Source of the DNA: Clostridiales bacterium
GTDB taxonomy: Bacteria; Bacillota; Clostridia; Saccharofermentanales; Saccharofermentanaceae
Assembly: GCA_017511005.1 (NCBI GenBank)
Contig: JAFWLP010000019.1
Location: 48,056 to 112,055 of the forward strand
DNA: 64,000 bases
Direction of reading: 5' to 3'
In this document: positions 8,774 to 17,659 of the stretch, piece by piece
Position numbering within the stretch: position 1 is the stretch's first letter
Layout of the letters: each line of letters opens with the position of its first letter
Program-made: the position numbers and the translations under genes
The notes under the pieces: model-generated
The model's database searches: none
Seen by the model: only the letters and a program-made list of their open reading frames with translations
Told to the model about the DNA's origin: nothing

Positions 8774-10664
8774 TTTTGTGCGCTTCCCTCTTCATCTCAT
8801 ACATCGCTTCATCCGCCATACGGAAGTATTCCTCATTCTCAAGGTCATTTTCCGGATCGACCACCACGTATACTACACTGACACTTAACCTGAAAGGCAT
8901 GTTCAGGTCTTCAGAAACCTGCCTTGACTTCTCTATTATCTCATTCTTTATGTCATTTACATCACCGGAAACATCGTAATCACCGATAATTACATATTCA
9001 TCACCGCCGTACCTGACGGCTTTCCAGCTGAACGGAACGGTACTCTTGATCACGTTTGCAACGGTCTTGATCGCCATGTCGCCTCTGAGATGCCCGTGTT
9101 TGTCATTTATCTCCTTCATCTTGTTGATATCTGCAACCATGATGACTGACCGTTTTTTTGACCTGCGGAGTTCATCCAGATAAGGGATGACGATCTTCTC
9201 ATATCCCATTCTGTTATATAGACCGGTAAGCTCGTCCCTTACAGAGATGTCGGCAAGCACCTTGTTAAGACTTTCAAGCCTTATATTCTGATGTGCCCTC
9301 TCAAGTCCGTATGCCACATGTCTGATCAGGGAATTGAGATAGAAATCCTTGATGATCTTCTGATTGTTCCTGCATACGAAATACCCGTAACTATCCGCTC
9401 CCATGTGAAGAGGCACTATGACGTATACGGATGTCTCAGCAGAATCCCCGTCATAATACGGGACCAGGTCGGACAACTGAATATTATGTCTCGGAACCGT
9501 AACGCCGTCCTTCATTCCATAAATGACATCAATCTCATCACTGTAACCTGAAGACTTGCAGCAGGCCTCATCTTCCATTGAATCAACAAAGTCCATGTCA
9601 AGGCAGACATAGAACTCTCCGCCTTCATAGTCATGGTTCTTTTCCCACATCTCTTTATATGCCAGGTGGATGTCCTGTGCAGATCTTACATGGGCGACCG
9701 CATCGTCAAGCTGTATCAGATGCCAGTCAAATATGGTTCTTTCAACCGGAATGAGGAACGCTCTCTTTCTTGCTTCCTGCTGTATTCTTATTCCATCCGC
9801 TCCAAGAGAACATCCGCAGCTCTCGCCGAGATCGAACTTCGAATCATAGATCATATCACCGAAGTCGGGGGCCCCGTTCATCAGGCCGGCAAGACTGTCC
9901 ATTGCCTGATAGCTTCTCTCATCCCATCCGCGGTCCACCGATGTCAGAGCGGGAGAGAAATGATTGCCGCTCATAAGGTTATCGTAACCGGTAACGATTA
10001 CGTCTCCCGGGACGTTTATCCCGGCCTTCTCAAGGACAACGCAGACCGCCAGGGCCATATTGTCATTAGCGCACATAAAAGCATCGGGAAGCTCCGTCAG
10101 ACCCGAGACCACAGCCGGGAACTGATCCTCAACTATTGCATAGCTCCAGTATCCGTTGAAAGATCTCTCCGGATCAACCGTAAGACCGTGTTCTTCCATG
10201 GTCCTGACCAGTGTCTCATATCTGACGTTATTATCTTCATTATCCTCAGGGCCGCTGATCCAGAAAACGTCTTTGACGCCGTGAACGGTTATCAGGTGCT
10301 CCACAAGCTCCTTCATGCCGTTGGTGTTCTCGGTCCTGATGCAGTTTATCCCCTCAAGATCAAATTCAAGGCATATTGCGGGAACTCCGGCCTTAAGGAT
10401 CTTCTCCTTCAATATCATATTCTCGCCGGCATTGTTCAGCGTGTTGCCGAGAAGCAGAACTCCGTCGAATCTGTCAAGCTGCGGAAGGTTAAGGATATTC
10501 AGTTCCCCGGTTATCTCATCCTCCGTTTTGTCATAGGACGTATAGTCAAGGAAAATGAACACGTCGATGTTATCCTCGGCAGCGCGCCTTCTTATGCCTT
10601 CCAGCGCGAAGTCCAGATAATCATCATTCCAGCCATTAGTAAACACAGCTACTTTCTTCTTCAT
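8757..10664 (-). CDS. LacI-type sensor domain fused to GGDEF diguanylate cyclase
   Basis: Cytoplasmic ligand-controlled c-di-GMP synthase, 635 residues. It starts at MKKKVAVFTNGW, where GGAGG lies 5 nt upstream; the longer frame (10715) has no such site. Residues 1-275 are a periplasmic-binding/LacI-type sugar-binding domain (FMCANDNMALAVCVVL, DVIVTGYDN), with neither DNA-binding helices nor a signal peptide. ESCGC follows (Cys 283 and 285). A helical/GAF-like linker runs to about 475, then GGDEF with motif YGGDEY (553-557) and intact GH..GD loop (KHGHLRGD). No RxxD inhibitory site is seen. It shares architecture with the genes at 24463 and 26993. Confidence 0.93.
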   Translation of the reverse strand: MKKKVAVFTNGWNDDYLDFALEGIRRRAAEDNIDVFIFLDYTSYDKTEDEITGELNILNLPQLDRFDGVLLLGNTLNNAGENMILKEKILKAGVPAICLEFDLEGINCIRTENTNGMKELVEHLITVHGVKDVFWISGPEDNEDNNVRYETLVRTMEEHGLTVDPERSFNGYWSYAIVEDQFPAVVSGLTELPDAFMCANDNMALAVCVVLEKAGINVPGDVIVTGYDNLMSGNHFSPALTSVDRGWDERSYQAMDSLAGLMNGAPDFGDMIYDSKFDLGESCGCSLGADGIRIQQEARKRAFLIPVERTIFDWHLIQLDDAVAHVRSAQDIHLAYKEMWEKNHDYEGGEFYVCLDMDFVDSMEDEACCKSSGYSDEIDVIYGMKDGVTVPRHNIQLSDLVPYYDGDSAETSVYVIVPLHMGADSYGYFVCRNNQKIIKDFYLNSLIRHVAYGLERAHQNIRLESLNKVLADISVRDELTGLYNRMGYEKIVIPYLDELRRSKKRSVIMVADINKMKEINDKHGHLRGDMAIKTVANVIKSTVPFSWKAVRYGGDEYVIIGDYDVSGDVNDIKNEIIEKSRQVSEDLNMPFRLSVSVVYVVVDPENDLENEEYFRMADEAMYEMKREAHKNDIDQ

Positions 10665-10806
10665 CCTGACCTCCGTTAAGCTGTCTCCATTACCATCTGC
10701 TTCGTCAACAAACAATCTCAGATATTAATATCTTCGCATTAAGGCGTGATTATTACTTTATTATTGAGTTAATCATCGGAAAACATATGAGGAATACGAG
10801 CCGGGA

Positions 10807-11574
10807 TCAAGAAGGCTGAACTTCCGGTTCTTTGTCAGGCTTCAGCTTTTTAAGCCTGAACACGAGCATCGCAAACAGCAGCGGCACCGTTATCTGAAGC
10901 AGGAAAATCCCTGCGTCAGCAAGCCGGGGATTTGCGAGGACGAGATCAGCATACGCAATGTCACCCGTCAGCTTCGGTACAATAAATCCCCCGATCCGGT
11001 ATATATAGACGTCATAAAGATTATAACTGCCGGCAATATACGGAATGCCGATCATCAGGACTCCCTGTAACAGTACCGGCACAACCGGAAAAGCGAAAAG
11101 ATAGAGCCAGAACAGCGAGATTGAATACATGGCGATCGAAGCCGCGCAATCAGTCACAAGTCTTGCAGCAAATGCTCCGGCCTGCTCTGCAGTGGTATGC
11201 GCACCGAGAACCAGCCCCATAAGTAATACCAGCAGCACCATAACGGCATAACACGCTATAAGGATGACGGAACCCGATATGAATCTGCTCATGACGCCGG
11301 CTGCTCTTCCCGTACCATGTTCCTCTGTCTGCAGAATGGAACTCCTTGTGTATTTTTTCCGGTAAACACTAAGGATCAGACTAAATCCCGCAAGAGGCGT
11401 GAACACGGTCGATATGTAGTTCTGCAACGCAAGGAAATACGTCAGGTCATTCCAGTATTTGTTCTTTGTTAACACTGCCGTGACAACGGCTCCGATAAAG
11501 GCGGCAGCCGTCAGTATGATGAATCTCTTCTTTTTGATCACGCTTAACAGTTCTTCTTTTATCAATCCGGTCAT
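10807..11574 (-). CDS. ABC-2-type membrane permease subunit
   Basis: 255-residue integral membrane protein with about six hydrophobic segments and a basic, Pro/Glu-containing C-terminal tail. The N-terminal MTGLIKEELLSVIKKKRF resembles ABC-2 permeases that lack a fused ATPase. No ATP-binding partner is encoded beside it. It starts 9 bp after the M13 peptidase stop, with GAGGTG overlapping that stop, so the two are one transcript. Substrate unknown. It could instead be an ATPase-independent membrane protein of similar shape. Confidence 0.6.
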   Translation of the reverse strand: MTGLIKEELLSVIKKKRFIILTAAAFIGAVVTAVLTKNKYWNDLTYFLALQNYISTVFTPLAGFSLILSVYRKKYTRSSILQTEEHGTGRAAGVMSRFISGSVILIACYAVMVLLVLLMGLVLGAHTTAEQAGAFAARLVTDCAASIAMYSISLFWLYLFAFPVVPVLLQGVLMIGIPYIAGSYNLYDVYIYRIGGFIVPKLTGDIAYADLVLANPRLADAGIFLLQITVPLLFAMLVFRLKKLKPDKEPEVQPS

Positions 11575-11583
11575 ATCAGCACC

Positions 11584-13671
11584 TCACCATACAAACACAC
11601 GCTGTTCCGGAGGCAGATACATGCCGTCACCGGGCTTGATGCCGTAAGCCGCGTCAAACTCTTCGAACTGCATCAAAGTATAATTAACCCTCAGGTACAT
11701 AAGAGGATGATGATCGTTCTTTATCGCATCCATCTGCTCCTGTTTGGAGTTCATCGATCTCCAATGCATCGCATAACTTCTGAAGAACAGATCATAATCA
11801 AAATCCTCATAATCTTCAGCGATCATCAGACAGACCTTTACACCTTCAATATCAGCGATCACCTCACCTGATACGCCGGATGACGCATCGTACTTGCCTG
11901 ATCCCTCAAAAGCTTCAAATGTGGACAGGTGATTTATTATCGTATTCTCCGCATCAGACCATTTAGACAATTCCTGCTCCGTTATCACTGTGGTGGGCAA
12001 GTAATCCGCATCCATGGAAATGTTATTGCTGTCAAATGCATGTGACATCTCATGTCCCAGTACTGTTCCGTATGTGGCAAGCTTAACCTCGACCGGATCA
12101 TCAGGAGAATAGATCGGAGCTCCAAGGACACCCATCTGAATGTATATTGTATTCTCCCCTCTGTAATAATTCGAATTGGTACTGGTGGTCGACAGTTTGC
12201 CGTCGTAGATATCCCAATAAGACTTGCCGGTCTTCATCTGAACCATATCACCTATATGCTCATATTTGATCCGGCTCAATATGCACATCGCATCAAGATA
12301 TGTTCCGCCATCTGCCTTGGACTTGAACTCAACACCCGAAAAATCAGCCATGTTGGAAGGTCTGATGATATTGAATCTCATTTTGTCGAGCTTATCCAAA
12401 ACAGCCGTCTTGCTCTCATCAGAAAGATTCTCATTGGCATTGATAAGGATACGGTATTGTTCTCTGATCTCATTGAGAACTCTCTCAATCTCATCATAGG
12501 TTTCCTGATTAAAATAATAGTCCAGATAAGCCTGATCCATTGCAGCAGTCAATGATGACTGTTGTATCAGATAGAAAAATGAATAGTCCGGATCTTTGGT
12601 AGCAAGTTCAGCAAAGGGATTTGTACGGTCAATTTTGGACTCGAGAAAGCACCGGTACGCTCCTCCATCGAGATACAGGATCGATTCCAAAGCCAGACGC
12701 ACTTTGAAATACGCCTTCATGTCCTCCACATTCTTTTGCGTATATATCTTCTCCAGATTATCAACATATACGGTATAACCCGAAAAAGCATTGCATGTGT
12801 CAATGGAATAATGTTCCAGCATATCCCTCAAAGGATAGTTCCCTGCCATTTCGAGTATCTCATCTCTGGTAACCACATCACGATAATCGATCGTCTCGAC
12901 CATTCCGTCGAGATCATTCATCTTCGACTCAAACCGGAAACAACCGTCAAGGACATTTCTTATCTCTTTGTCAGAGTACCCGCACCTGTCCAAAAGATAC
13001 TTAACCTTATACTCGACTTTTTCTTTTGCTTTATACGAATCCTCTGATATGTTGACATAATATCCGGAAGCTCCCAGCGTAGTCTCCGGCTTCTGTAAAG
13101 TGAGCACCTGATATCCGTCAGAGAAAATGTACGTGGCATTCTCGAGTTTTATAAGCGAGAACGCAAAAGGATTCTTCTCATTGTCCAGCATATAAGCGGT
13201 AACATCATCCAGTGTCTTAATACCGTCAATGAAATCCAGATATTTCTTTAAAGGCTCAACGCCGATCGAATCACGGTATTCCCAGTCACAGAACAGTTCA
13301 TCCGCCGTGCGCAGCAGATCGATATTCTCATCCTGAAACGACTCATCATCTAAAAGCGCTCTCTTGTTCTGAATAACATTCTTCTCGACTTCACCAAATG
13401 CTGACACATGGAAAGTCATATCCTCCGTCTGCTGCGATAACCATTCATAATTTATCGCAGATGCAAAATCATCCTTAAGATCTGCATCCGCCATCTTTCC
13501 GGCGTTCTCCAGAAGATTGGAATCGAGCCACTGATACGGCAGTCTTTCCGAGGTTGCCAATGAAGCTGAATCCTCATCACAACTGCATACCGTCAACATC
13601 ATTGCCGCAACAAGAGACGCGGCAAGCATTTTCCTTACACTTCCCCTTCCGATCGTTCCATACCCTTTCAA
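11584..13671 (-). CDS. M13-family (neprilysin-like) zinc metallopeptidase lipoprotein
   Basis: Secreted zinc endopeptidase predicted to sit on the outer face of the membrane and cleave oligopeptides. The zinc motif HEMSH is at about residues 540-544 and the third ligand is in GEVIADIEG (about 603). NYYRGENTIYIQMGVL before it and the C-terminal YLRVNYTL...PPEQRVFVW match M13 landmarks. The N-terminus is a lipoprotein signal (LAASLVAAMMLTVCSC; lipobox Cys near 31). I chose the TTG at 13671 because GGGAGG lies 7 nt upstream; an in-frame ATG lies at 13701. About 695 residues, normal for M13. Confidence 0.9.
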   Translation of the reverse strand: MKGYGTIGRGSVRKMLAASLVAAMMLTVCSCDEDSASLATSERLPYQWLDSNLLENAGKMADADLKDDFASAINYEWLSQQTEDMTFHVSAFGEVEKNVIQNKRALLDDESFQDENIDLLRTADELFCDWEYRDSIGVEPLKKYLDFIDGIKTLDDVTAYMLDNEKNPFAFSLIKLENATYIFSDGYQVLTLQKPETTLGASGYYVNISEDSYKAKEKVEYKVKYLLDRCGYSDKEIRNVLDGCFRFESKMNDLDGMVETIDYRDVVTRDEILEMAGNYPLRDMLEHYSIDTCNAFSGYTVYVDNLEKIYTQKNVEDMKAYFKVRLALESILYLDGGAYRCFLESKIDRTNPFAELATKDPDYSFFYLIQQSSLTAAMDQAYLDYYFNQETYDEIERVLNEIREQYRILINANENLSDESKTAVLDKLDKMRFNIIRPSNMADFSGVEFKSKADGGTYLDAMCILSRIKYEHIGDMVQMKTGKSYWDIYDGKLSTTSTNSNYYRGENTIYIQMGVLGAPIYSPDDPVEVKLATYGTVLGHEMSHAFDSNNISMDADYLPTTVITEQELSKWSDAENTIINHLSTFEAFEGSGKYDASSGVSGEVIADIEGVKVCLMIAEDYEDFDYDLFFRSYAMHWRSMNSKQEQMDAIKNDHHPLMYLRVNYTLMQFEEFDAAYGIKPGDGMYLPPEQRVFVW

Positions 13672-13767
13672 GCTTATACCTCCCGACAGCATACCCGGCA
13701 ACTGTCAAGATATTCTAACACAATGGAAAACAAAAGAAGAAATATCAGTTTGAGTTCTCAGGTAATG

Positions 13768-15744
13768 TCAGTTATTTTGCAGTCTTTCTTTTTTCATCAA
13801 AGAAACTACTGCAAATGATAATATGCCGGCAGCAGCAAAGCATAGAAAAGCCAATCCTGCCGACATGCTTTCTGCCTCGCCCGTAGCCGGGATCGCGGCT
13901 TTGGCTGAGGAAGATTTTGTTCCACTCCCGGAAGCAGGTTTCATTCCGCTGTCCGAAGTATTTTTATTTCCGCCGGATGAAGCGGGTTTGCCGGAGGAAG
14001 ATCCTGTTCCGCCTGCCGGAACATAACTGATCTCATCAGGGATCACAATACCCGACACAGTGATGCTTATTTCATAAGACGTTGTCACGCCCTCATACGT
14101 GATGGTCAGCGTCTGACTTGCCGCAGGTGCGGAAGTATCAAAACCGGTGACCATCTCAGCGGTTACAGGTATGATATCCACGGTTCCGTCAGAATATTCG
14201 ATACTGATCTCCATTCCGTCTACATCAAGTGTGTCCCCGACTTCATAAGACGTCCTGCCGGGTGTCTCTACCGAAATGGAAGCAACGGTAACCGGCTCTT
14301 CCGGGATCTCATGAGATGAGCCGTTTCCAAGCGTATCCATCGGATCGTTCATGGTCCTGTGACAAAGAGGAAAATGCTTATCGGGACACTTCGAAAAATC
14401 ATCATCCACAGGCCAGTCATTCAGATCATCGATCTTGGTAGGTTTCATATAACAAAACTTCCAGTTTCCCAATGCTTTATATTCAGGAGTGGTCGGATCT
14501 TCATAATCATCATCCAGCCAAAGCGGATCCAGACCATACCACGTTCCGTCAATGCATATCTCATTCCAGGCATGCGCTCCTGGCTCGCCATCGCGATAGA
14601 AGGCATACCCCACTATCAGATAGACGTCAATTCCTGCATACTTGAGAAGAGTGTATTCGAGAGTGGAATAGTCATGACATACACCTGTCCCGACGTTAAG
14701 GCAAAAGTCCAGCGTAGTACCCTCGAAGTCCAAGCTGTCAGAATCTTCGCATCTCATGTTCAAAAGCACATATTCCGTTATCTTCTCGATCTTTTCCCAA
14801 TCGTCGGCCTGTTCCGGAATATCAAGCGATTCAATGATGCTGTCCACTTTCTCACGGGCATCTCTGTCAAATTGAGTATACCAGATCCCGTTTTCATCAA
14901 AAAAGGCTGCCATTGCGTCATCCACGAAGAGTTCGGTGTATGCTTCAAAGGTTATGCTTTCCAGATAAGGCATCTCATACAGAACATCCAGGTTGCTTAC
15001 TCCCAAGGGAAGCACCACCCACTTCAAATTCTCAAGTTCTTTCAAAAACGAGATGTCATCAACATAAGTGCCGTACAGATTCAATCCTTCCAGCTCCTTC
15101 ATGTATTCGGTAAGATATCCGGTATCCTTGTTCTGCAGGTTACAACAGTAAAGGCTCAGTTCACGCACATGCTGTATCTTTTGGAAAAATACCTGATAAT
15201 CATCAATCCTGTGCGAAGTAAGAGTCAGACCGGAAAGGCGGGATAACCGGTCATAGTCTGCTGCGGAAAAACCTGTCACGTTGTCAACCGATAAATATTC
15301 AAGATTCTCAAATCCTACAACATCCGGGTAGTGTTCAACAGTATTCTCGCTCAAATACAACCAGGTAAGATCGGGATTATCAACACCCTCAAAATCGGCT
15401 GATCCCCATTGCAATGACAGTGTCAACGATTCAGCATTGGTTGAAAGCGCGTTAAAGAACTCTTTATCCAGTCTGAGGCCATCAACGCAAATTGATATAT
15501 ATTCGACATTGGTACACTGCGTTATCAGGTTAATGGTCTCCTCAGTCTCCTGATCACAATCAAACGCAACTGCAAATACTCCCAGCACCTGTGAAAGTGC
15601 CTCAGGGTCGTCCGCCAGTTCTGCCAGTCCGTCGAGATCAACATAAGAGTGATCCCCGTCTGCCATAACCGGCCTGCACGGCATAACAAAACCCATAAAG
15701 ACAGCAATGATCAAAGCAATCGCCATAATTCTTCTGTTCATCAT
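13768..15744 (-). CDS. Secreted LRR-transglutaminase-like surface protein
   Basis: 658-residue exported protein. A signal peptide (residues 1-28, ending VMA) is followed by divergent leucine-rich repeats (about 50-290). A transglutaminase-like cysteine-protease fold follows, with Cys356 in GTGVCHDYS, His391 in GAHAWNE and Asp406 in GLDPLW. Then comes an Ig-like Big_3-type domain (about 485-565) and a Ser/Gly/Lys-rich stalk. The C-terminus has IPATGE, a hydrophobic helix and MKKE, a sortase-like anchor with Ile in the LPXTG Leu position. The start follows AGGGGG. The catalytic triad is complete, so peptidase or crosslinking activity on wall or peptide substrates is plausible. Confidence 0.85.
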   Translation of the reverse strand: MMNRRIMAIALIIAVFMGFVMPCRPVMADGDHSYVDLDGLAELADDPEALSQVLGVFAVAFDCDQETEETINLITQCTNVEYISICVDGLRLDKEFFNALSTNAESLTLSLQWGSADFEGVDNPDLTWLYLSENTVEHYPDVVGFENLEYLSVDNVTGFSAADYDRLSRLSGLTLTSHRIDDYQVFFQKIQHVRELSLYCCNLQNKDTGYLTEYMKELEGLNLYGTYVDDISFLKELENLKWVVLPLGVSNLDVLYEMPYLESITFEAYTELFVDDAMAAFFDENGIWYTQFDRDAREKVDSIIESLDIPEQADDWEKIEKITEYVLLNMRCEDSDSLDFEGTTLDFCLNVGTGVCHDYSTLEYTLLKYAGIDVYLIVGYAFYRDGEPGAHAWNEICIDGTWYGLDPLWLDDDYEDPTTPEYKALGNWKFCYMKPTKIDDLNDWPVDDDFSKCPDKHFPLCHRTMNDPMDTLGNGSSHEIPEEPVTVASISVETPGRTSYEVGDTLDVDGMEISIEYSDGTVDIIPVTAEMVTGFDTSAPAASQTLTITYEGVTTSYEISITVSGIVIPDEISYVPAGGTGSSSGKPASSGGNKNTSDSGMKPASGSGTKSSSAKAAIPATGEAESMSAGLAFLCFAAAGILSFAVVSLMKKERLQNN

Positions 15745-15833
15745 ATTACCCCCTGAAGATCCCGGTCTTATCACGCTTTTCCGACACGGTTATCATGAAT
15801 TCGATTATATACCAGAATTACCGTAACTAATAA

Positions 15834-17324
15834 TCACACAAACCCGAATTTCTTCGCGGGTTCAGGCTTCTTAAGATTAAGTGGCAGCGAGAAATCTTCC
15901 GCATCCAGCAAAGCTTCGGGTACGGTATCGCATTCACCTTCAAAGTTTCTTGCGGCAAATTGAATAAGCGCATTCTCCACAAGGTTCCTGCAAAAGCGCC
16001 CGTTGCCAAATTCAGATATCTTTACGGCCTCTTTACAGAGTGCGTTGATCTTCCCTTTTGCTTCGGCGGTGATTCCGAATCCGTAATCCGAGGCCTTTAT
16101 CTCCGCGATACGGACCAGCGTATCCACATCATAATCTTTGAACTCGACTGAGAAAGGGATACGTGATCTTAATCCGGGATTGCGCGAAAGGAAACTCTCC
16201 ATCTTGTCAGGATAACCCGCAAAGATAACAACGGTATCCATCCGGTTGTTCTCCATCTGCTGCACGAGAGTATTAATCGCTTCATCACCGAAGCTGTTAG
16301 AGTAACTGTCCGCAAGCGAATAAGCTTCGTCTATGAAGAGGACTTTTCCCTTTGCCCTCTCGAAAACGCTCTCCACCTTGAGCGCGGTCTTTCCGACATA
16401 CTCTCCGACAAGACCCGCACGGCCCACTTCGACAACATCATCGTATCTGGTGAGCCCTATCTCATAAAAGATACCTGCAAGGATCCTTGCGACAGTGGTC
16501 TTTGCGGTTCCCGGATTACCGAGAAAAGACATGTTGAGAGCTATGGAGAGATCGTCTTTGCCATTATCGGCAAAAGCCTTCTTCATGCGCGCAAATGCAA
16601 CGATGCGTCTTACCTGTTCCTTTACGTCTTCAAGACCAGCAAGACTCTCGAGCTGCCCAAGATAATCCTTTTTCTCTGCGGCGGCGGGATCTATTCCGAA
16701 CATGTCCTTGAGTTTTTTCACGACCTCTTCGAATCCCTTATTGCCGATAAGACGGACAGCCCTGATATCGCTCCCGGTCATTCTGCTGAGCTGTTCTGCG
16801 GTATTTATCCCGGCTCTCTTGAGGCAGTTATATGTCCTGACCGAGAACTCCATTTCCTCGATCGTAACATTTTCAAGTGAAGCCTTATCCTTCATGTCAG
16901 CTCCGCTTTCGTCTGAATAGAGATCAGTTTCCAGGTCAGAACCGTCATCCATAAAAAGGTCATCATCTAAGTCATCCTCTATAAGACCCGGATCAAGATA
17001 TTTGCCCGTACGTTCTCCGAGTTCGGTCAGAAGGTTCCATACAAACAGCCCCAGAAACGTATTATCCGTTGCCAGATCATCTTTGGCCAGCTTACTTAAC
17101 GGCACAGGTCTGAAACCGCAGAAATAGGAAGTCAACTGTGAGCGCAGTCTCAATGGCATATCACCGCTGACGCTTATCAGGACCAGCCCCTTATTCCTGC
17201 CTGCCAGTATCTGCATGGAAGCTCCGCATTCATACAGAAGATCGAGCAATTCACCTGTATGGCGGGACTGATACATTTTCTCTTTCTCATAGGAGAATTT
17301 TGAAGATGCGGGAACCTTTAGCAC
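15834..17324 (-). CDS. CfxQ/SpoVK-type AAA+ ATPase, portion after an in-frame amber codon
   Basis: AAA+ ATPase of the CbxX/CfxQ family, 496 residues from the GTG at 17324; no ribosome site precedes that GTG. Walker A is GNPGTAKTT (Ala for the usual Gly), Walker B is VLFIDEAYSL, and GLRSRIPF fits the arginine-finger region. An acidic linker (EDDLDDDLFMDD) precedes a helix-hairpin-helix segment, MEFSVRTYNCLKRAGI...IRAVRLIGNKGFEEV, that strongly resembles the RNA polymerase alpha C-terminal domain. The same frame continues coding-like sequence upstream to 17486, where TAG interrupts it. The natural gene probably ran from 17630, so this may be a decaying gene or a downstream restart. Confidence 0.82.
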   Translation of the reverse strand: MLKVPASSKFSYEKEKMYQSRHTGELLDLLYECGASMQILAGRNKGLVLISVSGDMPLRLRSQLTSYFCGFRPVPLSKLAKDDLATDNTFLGLFVWNLLTELGERTGKYLDPGLIEDDLDDDLFMDDGSDLETDLYSDESGADMKDKASLENVTIEEMEFSVRTYNCLKRAGINTAEQLSRMTGSDIRAVRLIGNKGFEEVVKKLKDMFGIDPAAAEKKDYLGQLESLAGLEDVKEQVRRIVAFARMKKAFADNGKDDLSIALNMSFLGNPGTAKTTVARILAGIFYEIGLTRYDDVVEVGRAGLVGEYVGKTALKVESVFERAKGKVLFIDEAYSLADSYSNSFGDEAINTLVQQMENNRMDTVVIFAGYPDKMESFLSRNPGLRSRIPFSVEFKDYDVDTLVRIAEIKASDYGFGITAEAKGKINALCKEAVKISEFGNGRFCRNLVENALIQFAARNFEGECDTVPEALLDAEDFSLPLNLKKPEPAKKFGFV

Positions 17325-17483
17325 GTATATATTGCATCCGTTACCGGCATCATCGATCCTGCTCAGAGGAAATTCATCCTGTCTGACAACATTTTTGAAG
17401 ATCCAGTTAAGATCATCGTTATGGAGATAAGCTTTTCTGTCTGATACTGCACTTATCCCGAAGCCGCATTCCTGCGGTGTGAG

Positions 17484-17630
17484 CTACAACCCGAGGTGCC
17501 CTTCATCAGGCAGAACGTATGAGAATGAGACGAATCTCGCACCCGCGGAAGCGGCGGACCCGGATTCCATTAACGCACCCGGCATGATCTCGAGCTTCCT
17601 GGAAAACTTACAATTGATGAATTTATTCAT
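17484..17630 (-). pseudogene. N-terminal piece of the CfxQ-type gene, ending at an in-frame TAG
   Basis: The ATG at 17630 has an excellent AGGAGGTGA site 8 nt upstream and opens a frame of 48 codons (MNKFINCKFSRKLEIMPGAL..., ending DEGHLGL). It stops at TAG, 17484-17486. The same frame then continues without a stop (LTPQECGFGISAVSD, ...LNWIFKNVVRQDEF) into the AAA+ coding region. A single C-to-T change from CAG would explain the stop. TAG is a normal terminator in this genome (dnaE and the 18171 gene end with it), so reassignment is unlikely. A base-calling error, a real nonsense mutation or readthrough all remain possible. Confidence 0.72.
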
Positions 17631-17659
17631 ATGCTGTCACCTCCTGAAACGGGACAAAA

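Noticed and set aside
17484-17486. Stop-codon reassignment of TAG
   Set aside because: Other genes end normally in TAG (dnaE at 45080, the zinc-ribbon gene at 18672-18674), so a local mutation or error is more likely.
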